This document shows positions 58,969 to 64,000 of a stretch of DNA of 64,000 nucleotides, piece by piece; position 1 is the first letter of the stretch, and every line of letters begins with the position of its first letter. Source of the stretch: Lachnospiraceae bacterium. Its GTDB lineage: Bacteria > Bacillota > Clostridia > Lachnospirales > Lachnospiraceae. The stretch lies in contig CAJTEE010000002.1 in assembly GCA_910575275.1 (NCBI GenBank), positions 720,604 to 784,603 of the forward strand, given 5' to 3'. Under the pieces are notes generated by a model, which saw only the letters and a list, made by a program, of their open reading frames with translations, had not been told where the DNA came from and made no database searches. The translations under genes were made by a program, and so were the position numbers.

Positions 58969-59742
58969 CTAAATGTAGATTTCCGCCTCGGAGAACAATG
59001 CAGCGGCTCCGCTTAGGATCGTCCGTTCCCCGGCAAAGCGGCAATAGAGAACGCCGCCGCGTGCAGATGCCTGATAAGCGACAAATTCCTGTTTTCCCGT
59101 CTTCCCGGCCCACAAGGGAATCACATGGCAATGCCCTCTGCCGCAGACCGGATCCTCCGCTACGCCGCATTTAGGGGCAAACGAACGGGTCACACAGTCA
59201 TAACCGCTGTCTTCGGCCGTAATATGCAGGCAGGTGCCCTTCATGCCACGGATCAGTTCCTGATTCGGAATGACTTGACGAACCTGGGCGGCATCTTTCA
59301 TCACACAAACCAGGTCCGCACCCATGTATGCTTCCACAGGGGTAATCCCCAGCGCCGCCGTCAAATCCTCCGTAACAGCAACCGGCGTAAGCTGGAAGGA
59401 GGGAAAGTCCATTGTCAGCAGAGCTCCGTTCTTTTCTACCGTCAGCCGTCCGCTCAAAGTATCAAAAGCCACAACGGGCAGGTCCGGCTCTACAAAGCGG
59501 GTAATCACATAGGCGGTGGCCAGGGTTGCGTGGCCGCACAGCTCCACCTCGCCGCCGGGGGTAAACCAGCGCAGGTGATAGGCATCCCCTTCCTTCACAG
59601 CGAAAGCTGTTTCAGACAAATTGTTTTCAATGGCGATTTTGTGCATGGTATCGTCAGCCAGCCATTTGTCCATCACGCAGACAGCGGCGGGATTTCCCGC
59701 GAAAACCTTATCCGTAAAAGCGTCTACAACATACTGTTTCAT
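58969..59742 (-). CDS. PhzF family isomerase-like protein
   Basis: 257 residues of the PhzF/YddE fold, a two-lobed isomerase/epimerase family. N-terminal VVDAFTDKVFAGNPAAVCV, then NNLSETAFAVKEGDAYHLRW with the catalytic Glu of the family, and a C-terminal EDPVCGRGHCHVIPLW. Substrate unknown; few members do phenazine chemistry. ATG 59742 follows AAAGGAG. Divergent from a MocR-type regulator, which probably controls it. Confidence 0.88.
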   Translation of the reverse strand: MKQYVVDAFTDKVFAGNPAAVCVMDKWLADDTMHKIAIENNLSETAFAVKEGDAYHLRWFTPGGEVELCGHATLATAYVITRFVEPDLPVVAFDTLSGRLTVEKNGALLTMDFPSFQLTPVAVTEDLTAALGITPVEAYMGADLVCVMKDAAQVRQVIPNQELIRGMKGTCLHITAEDSGYDCVTRSFAPKCGVAEDPVCGRGHCHVIPLWAGKTGKQEFVAYQASARGGVLYCRFAGERTILSGAAALFSEAEIYI

Positions 59743-59888
59743 AGCAAAGCACTCCTTTATCTTATTTATGGCACCAGGCATCATGCCACAGTTGGCCCGG
59801 AGCCCGCCGGGAATGGGCAATGACCTCCATTTCTCACGTGAGCTTGCTTCTATTATATTTATGTGGTATCATGCAGGCAATATTAAAA

Positions 59889-59900
59889 TTGTATGTACAA
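59889..59900. promoter_or_regulatory. Candidate operator between PhzF and MocR-type regulator
   Basis: TTGTATGTACAA has 5-bp arms TTGTA/TACAA, positioned between the promoter-like TATTAT sequence and the ribosome site of the regulator. Similar GTAC-type dyads are used by GntR-type proteins. Confidence 0.35.
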
Positions 59901-59924
59901 CACTTTTTCAGGAGGAATTTTATT

Positions 59925-61319
59925 ATGCCGGTTAACTCCTTTGACAGCTACCCTATGACCTGGAAGCCGGATAAGGCTTCACTGACACCGCCCTACTATA
60001 AGGCCCTGGCAGAAGACCTGGAGGCAAAAATAAAAGCCGGGAGGCTGGCTCCCGGCGCAAAACTCCCGCCTCAGCGGGAACTCGCGGACTATCTGGATTT
60101 GAACTACACCACCATTACCAGGGTATACGAGCTGTGTAAGCAGAAAGGCCTGATTTATGGTACTATGGGCAAAGGAACCTTTGTTGCTCCCCACTCGGCG
60201 GAGGATGTCACGATCACTGCGCCTAACCTGGCCGCCCCGTTGATCGAGCTGGGAATGGTAAACGGCTTCAGCGAGTACAGCAAGCCGGTGGAGCGGGCAA
60301 CACATGCGGTCGTGGAAAAGGGCTATCTGCGCCGCCTCTATGAATACTCCTATCCGGCTGGCCATCCTCACCAGCTTGCGGCGGCAGTACGCTGGATGGA
60401 GCAGCTTGGCGTCCATACCGATCGGGAACACACTGCAATCTTTTCCGGGGCGCAAAACGCCCTGACAGCTGCTCTCCTCTCTTTGTTTTCCCCCGGAGAC
60501 AAGATCGCCGTGGACCCTTATACCTACTCCAACCTGATTGAGCTGGGGAAACTGTTACATATTTTCCTCATCCCCGTGGCGGGAGACGGGGCTGGGATGC
60601 TCCCGGAGGAACTGGATAAAACCTGTACGCAGAACCACATAAACGGTATTTACCTCATGCCCGCATGCACCAATCCTACCGCGATTACCATACCGCTGTC
60701 CCGGCGCATGGAATTGGCAAAGGTTATCCAGCAAAACAGGCTGATCCTGATTGAGGATGATATTTCCTCCTGGATGGATGCGGCGGCGGGGACTGTGCCG
60801 CCCTCCATGTTTGATCTGCTGGGAGGACAGAGCGTCTATATCTGCGGAATGTCGAAAAGCCTCTGCCCTGGTCTGCGGATTGCCTATATGGCTTTTGGCG
60901 CTGCTTTCAAAAAGGCGATTCTGCATGGGCTGTTTAATATTAACATCAAAACCTCCTCCCTCGACGCCGAAATCATCACCGAGCTGATTCTAAACGGGGA
61001 TGCCTACAAAATCGCGGTTCACAAACAGCAGTTAGCCGAGAAAAGCTGCGCGGTATTCGCAAGGTATTTTCCGGAGGTTCGGGCTGCCGCCCACACAGGC
61101 TATTTTAAGTGGGTTCCGCTTCCGACGCAAAGCCCCGCCGACCAGGTGGAAGGGGAACTGATGCAGAATGGAGTCCGCACCTACCATTCCATGCGGTTTT
61201 CTGTAAGAGGGAAACAGGAGCAGGATTTTTTGCGAATCGCTCTCTGCTCCGCCGGGAACAACCGGAATTTGGAAAAAGGGCTTTCCATCTTGCAAAGCTA
61301 TCTTCAAAGGTTTTCATAA
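59925..61319 (+). CDS. MocR-type regulator (GntR helix-turn-helix plus aminotransferase fold)
   Basis: 464 residues. N-terminal GntR-type winged helix (about 20-85: LAPGAKLPPQRELADYLDL, TITRVYELCKQKGLIYG) followed by a fold-type I PLP aminotransferase-like domain with Lys in ICGMSKSLCPGLRIAY and the Asp-containing LIEDDISSWMDAA. These are usually PLP-dependent regulators of vitamin B6, GABA or amino-acid genes. ATG 59925 has AGGAGGAA upstream. It is divergent from PhzF-like and likely regulates it. Confidence 0.9.
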   Translation: MPVNSFDSYPMTWKPDKASLTPPYYKALAEDLEAKIKAGRLAPGAKLPPQRELADYLDLNYTTITRVYELCKQKGLIYGTMGKGTFVAPHSAEDVTITAPNLAAPLIELGMVNGFSEYSKPVERATHAVVEKGYLRRLYEYSYPAGHPHQLAAAVRWMEQLGVHTDREHTAIFSGAQNALTAALLSLFSPGDKIAVDPYTYSNLIELGKLLHIFLIPVAGDGAGMLPEELDKTCTQNHINGIYLMPACTNPTAITIPLSRRMELAKVIQQNRLILIEDDISSWMDAAAGTVPPSMFDLLGGQSVYICGMSKSLCPGLRIAYMAFGAAFKKAILHGLFNINIKTSSLDAEIITELILNGDAYKIAVHKQQLAEKSCAVFARYFPEVRAAAHTGYFKWVPLPTQSPADQVEGELMQNGVRTYHSMRFSVRGKQEQDFLRIALCSAGNNRNLEKGLSILQSYLQRFS

Positions 61320-61353
61320 ATCCGCCGGCAAATGCCTGCCCAAACCGCGGCCT

Positions 61354-62685
61354 TTAGTACCCATACCGCGTTCTGTATTTCAAACCCATCCGGCCGGACA
61401 GGACAAGCGCCATCATCTCCGCCGCAGGCGTCGCCAGCCAGATGCCGTTTACGCCAAGAAAGAGCGGAAGCACCAGCATGGTAATCAGCATAAAAACAAA
61501 GGATCTCAAAAATGCGAGCACGGCCGAAACCGCTCCGTTCGACAAGGCAGTGAACATCCCGCTGGCAAAAATATTGAAGCCGATGAAAAGAAGCGCTATG
61601 GTACAGATCCGGTTCCCCGTTACCGCCAGATCATACACCGGATCATCCGGACGGGCAAATACCGATACCAGAGACTCTGTAAGCAAAAACGAAGCCGCGG
61701 CCGTCACCACGGAGATCCATGCGATTACCTTCAAACTGACTGCCACTAGCTTCTTTAACTTCTCATAATTCTGCTCTCCATAATAAAAGCTGATCATCGG
61801 TGCAACCCCATACGAATACCCTGTATACAAAGAGCTTGCAAACATCAGCGCATACATGATGATTGTGACGGCTGCGATCCCGTTCTCCCCAACGTATCGA
61901 AGCATGGTCCAGTTAAACATCATCGTGACAATCCCGGTGACAAGCGCGGTTGCCATCTCCGAGCAGCCGTTTGAAGCCGCCCGCATAAGGACTTTGAATC
62001 GAAACACCGGCCTCTTAAAATGCAGCAGGCTCTTTTTCCGGCGAAACACGGCGAAACCTACAACCGCCGTCACGGAATAGCCCATCCCTGTCGCGATCGC
62101 TGCCCCTCCGATTCCCATATGGAACCATGCAAGAAACACAAAATCAAGCACCATGTTCAAAATACCGCCGGATACGGAACAGATCAGAGAAAGCGCTGCC
62201 TTCCCGCTGGCAATCATGTAGAGCGTAAAATTGTTCATCAAAAGAATGGGAACGGTAAACACCAGATAACGGCTCAAATATTCCACGCAATACCGCTTTA
62301 CATCGGCAGAAAGACCCATTCCGGAGAAGATAGGCTCCATTGCCCCATATCCAAGCACACACATGATAAGGCCCACCACTCCGTTCACCAGGATCAGGAA
62401 TGTAAAATCCTCTCTTGCCTCCTCCTGTTTTTGTTCTCCCATTTTTTTCATGATCACCGCGCTGCCTCCGGCTGCAAGCATGGTGGAAATGGCCGTCACG
62501 AGCTGGATGATGGGCGCCGTCAGGTTGATTGCCGAAAGCGCGGCCGTTCCGATCAGATTCGACACAAACAAGCCGTCAACCATTGTGTAAAAAGACATGA
62601 ATACCGTCATGGCAATCGTTGGGATAGCAAATTTCAGAATATTTTTTAATGTTACAGGTTTTCCGTATATATTTTGTTTTTCCAT
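61354..62685 (-). CDS. MATE family multidrug/sodium antiporter
   Basis: 443 residues, 12 predicted membrane helices. MATE features: TIAMTVFMSFYTMVDGLFVS, AINLTAPIIQLVTAISTML, TALVTGIVTMMFNWTMLRYV. Exports cationic drugs or metabolites against Na+ or H+. ATG 62685 with GGAGG upstream. Transcribed from a promoter with a 19-bp spacer that contains a dyad, divergent from a MerR-type regulator gene. Confidence 0.93.
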   Translation of the reverse strand: MEKQNIYGKPVTLKNILKFAIPTIAMTVFMSFYTMVDGLFVSNLIGTAALSAINLTAPIIQLVTAISTMLAAGGSAVIMKKMGEQKQEEAREDFTFLILVNGVVGLIMCVLGYGAMEPIFSGMGLSADVKRYCVEYLSRYLVFTVPILLMNNFTLYMIASGKAALSLICSVSGGILNMVLDFVFLAWFHMGIGGAAIATGMGYSVTAVVGFAVFRRKKSLLHFKRPVFRFKVLMRAASNGCSEMATALVTGIVTMMFNWTMLRYVGENGIAAVTIIMYALMFASSLYTGYSYGVAPMISFYYGEQNYEKLKKLVAVSLKVIAWISVVTAAASFLLTESLVSVFARPDDPVYDLAVTGNRICTIALLFIGFNIFASGMFTALSNGAVSAVLAFLRSFVFMLITMLVLPLFLGVNGIWLATPAAEMMALVLSGRMGLKYRTRYGY

Positions 62686-62751
62686 CAATGTTTCCTCCGG
62701 CTCTGCTGTTTTCTGAATCAGACATGCTTGTCATTTGATCCTGCATGTAGT

Positions 62752-62782
62752 ATCATAAACCGTACAGTAACAGTATGGTCAA
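62752..62782 (-). promoter_or_regulatory. MerR-type promoter of the MATE gene
   Basis: Minus strand TTGACC (62777-62782), 19-bp spacer, TATGAT (62752-62757). An imperfect dyad ACCATAC-TGTTACT-GTACGGT fills the spacer. Overlong 19-bp spacers with a central dyad are the mark of MerR-family activated promoters, and a MerR-type gene starts 25 bp away. Confidence 0.75.
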
Positions 62783-62806
62783 GAGGAAATTTTATGAGGA
62801 ATCACT

Positions 62807-63637
62807 ATGAGGGAAAAAAACAGACTCCTTACAATCGGCCAATTCGCTGCCGTGCACGGAGTCAACAAAAAAACTTTAATGTGGTACGATGAGATCGGGC
62901 TGTTTAAACCTGCCGCTGTCAGCTCTGAAAACGGATACCGTTTCTACAGCTACCATCAGAGCCCTGTTCTTGAAACCATTCTTCTTTTGCGCGAGCTGGA
63001 CGTTCCCATCCACGATATACAGGCTTTCATGAAAAACCGCTCTGCGGACAGCCTGAAATGTCTCTTGGAAGAAAAAACAGCAGACCTGGACCGGCAGATT
63101 GCCCATTTGCAGGCAGTCCGAACCACGCTCTGCACTCATCGTCAAAATATGGAAACCCTGCTGACCATGGACCTGTCCGAAATAAACATCATCGAGAAGA
63201 AAGAGCGCTGTCTGGTCACGGTGGAAATCGGCAAAACCGTCTCCTTTGAGGAGAAGGTCGAATTGATCACAGCCGAAACGGAGAAATACCACCTCGGCCG
63301 CCTGCACGACGCCTCCTACGGTTCGATGATTCCTGTTTCCAGCCTGCAGGCCGGAAATTATGACGATTATTCCCGACTCTTTATTGAAATTCCCCGTCTC
63401 CCTTATGAGGCAGGACTGCACATCACACCTGGCGGAAGCTATTTGAGGGCCTTCCATAAAGGGGACTGGGGAGGAATTCCAAAACGGTATCAGGAAATCC
63501 TTGCATATGCCAAACGGCATGGCCTGAAACTCCAAGGATTCTCCTATGAAACAGGAATCAACGAAACGGTTATTGATCGGATCGAAGATTATATTGTCCA
63601 GATCGAAATCCCCGTCTCCAAAGCCGCGCCGCGGTGA
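62807..63637 (+). CDS. MerR family transcriptional regulator with GyrI-like ligand domain
   Basis: 276 residues. N-terminal MerR helix-turn-helix (TIGQFAAVHGVNKKTLMWYD, EIGLFKPAAVSSENGYRFYS), a long coiled-coil dimerisation helix (LLEEKTADLDRQIAHLQAVR) and a C-terminal domain of about 150 residues of the BmrR/GyrI-like type (SYLRAFHKGDWGGIPKRYQE). Likely a drug-responsive activator of the adjacent MATE gene. ATG 62807 with GAGGA upstream. Confidence 0.9.
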   Translation: MREKNRLLTIGQFAAVHGVNKKTLMWYDEIGLFKPAAVSSENGYRFYSYHQSPVLETILLLRELDVPIHDIQAFMKNRSADSLKCLLEEKTADLDRQIAHLQAVRTTLCTHRQNMETLLTMDLSEINIIEKKERCLVTVEIGKTVSFEEKVELITAETEKYHLGRLHDASYGSMIPVSSLQAGNYDDYSRLFIEIPRLPYEAGLHITPGGSYLRAFHKGDWGGIPKRYQEILAYAKRHGLKLQGFSYETGINETVIDRIEDYIVQIEIPVSKAAPR

Positions 63638-63693
63638 CCCCAATTCGTGCACAGCTGCACTCTGTCGGGGCAGTCTTTACGATCGTTTTCTGT

Positions 63694-64000
63694 TTATGAG
63701 TACCGCATCACGGGCCGGTATAACAGCGGATACAGTACCCACGCGATCAAAAGTCCGCCTGCTCCCTGTGTCAGATTGGAGGGCACACTTGCAAGCGCCG
63801 CCGCCGGACCGTACAGGAAGCTCTCACACAGGCAGTAGCCCCCTGCCACCAGCGCGACATCAATCAGGCCGCAGCAGACCACCGCCAGATAGGGGGATCT
63901 CCCATGCGAGACCAGTCTGCGGTACACAATACTCCCCCAAAGAGCGATCAGGCCCTTGATCGCAAACGTGATCGGGACGTAGATAAAATATCCGCCCAAA
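63694..64000 (-). CDS. ECF transporter S component, C-terminal part
   Basis: C-terminal 102 codons of a small membrane protein continuing past the window end. Helices: YFIYVPITFAIKGLIALWGSIVY (too long to quote further), VVCCGLIDVALVAGGYCL and LTQGAGGLLIAWVLYPLL. The arrangement matches S components of energy-coupling-factor vitamin transporters; substrate unknown. It is convergent with the MerR-type gene, 56 bp apart, with no clear terminator. Confidence 0.75.
   Translation of the reverse strand, partial: LGGYFIYVPITFAIKGLIALWGSIVYRRLVSHGRSPYLAVVCCGLIDVALVAGGYCLCESFLYGPAAALASVPSNLTQGAGGLLIAWVLYPLLYRPVMRYS

Overview
The window reads as chromosomal DNA of an anaerobic, motile, low-to-mid GC Firmicute, most likely a gut-type Lachnospiraceae/Clostridium-group bacterium. 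The evidence is a one-piece pyruvate:ferredoxin oxidoreductase, dgt-dnaG linkage, a cmk-ispH-rpsA cluster, infC-rpmI-rplT with an AUU start and attenuator leader, secreted proteins with choline-binding-like repeats, a two-gene Suf-like (SmsCB) Fe-S scaffold, strong AGGAGG ribosome binding sites and consensus sigma-A promoters. I could run no database search, so family names rest on motifs seen in the translations.

Layout. 1-1.8 kb: dnaG (cut by the window edge) and dgt. 1.8-2.8 kb: an accessory gap with a MITE and two very large, related palindromes in opposite orientation. 2.8-6.8 kb: two chemoreceptors, the second with an extracytoplasmic CZB-like zinc-binding signature. 6.9-9.6 kb: an AEC transporter and the SmsB/SmsC pair. 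9.8-18.3 kb: a secreted repeat protein, two tRNA-Leu genes, pyruvate:ferredoxin oxidoreductase, a VanW/YoaR-like protein and a decayed gene. 18.8-25.3 kb: a PHP phosphoesterase, a siroheme enzyme, a small HPr-like protein, an alanyl-tRNA editing protein, a doubly broken transglutaminase gene, a membrane protein and a zinc-ribbon protein. 25.4-33.7 kb: a WYL regulator, then a six-gene sugar-type ABC transporter/dehydrogenase/esterase operon behind a clear promoter and operator-like dyad. 34-39.9 kb: a CFI-box-like protein beside a very Cys-rich repeat peptide, a second MITE, two small unknown proteins, an RraA-like protein, rarA, and an L,D-transpeptidase-like protein that appears to lack its catalytic Cys.

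40-46.3 kb is mostly housekeeping translation (leuS, rplT, rpmI, infC) plus DUF1540 and YcxB-like membrane genes. 46.3-50.2 kb holds a second AEC transporter, a deleted IS5-family element sharing its ends with the MITEs, a formamidase, a 38-bp tandem repeat array, a 50-residue coiled-coil ORF and a repeat-bearing secreted protein. 50.4-55.8 kb is rpsA-ispH-cmk-flavoprotein-PAP. 55.9-64 kb holds a YczE-like membrane protein divergent from an AraC regulator, a shattered secreted-protein gene, four tRNAs, PhzF divergent from a MocR-type regulator, MATE divergent from MerR with a 19-bp-spacer promoter, and the end of an ECF transporter S component.

The most unusual material is non-coding: the paired giant palindromes at 2.0-2.7 kb, whose arms differ between copies while each stays self-complementary; a two-hairpin repeat at 10.8 and 15.5 kb with compensatory stem changes; and the IS5-derived MITE family. 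Among coding genes the best leads are the CFI-box/Cys-rich pair and a possible +1 slip site joining ispH to rpsA.
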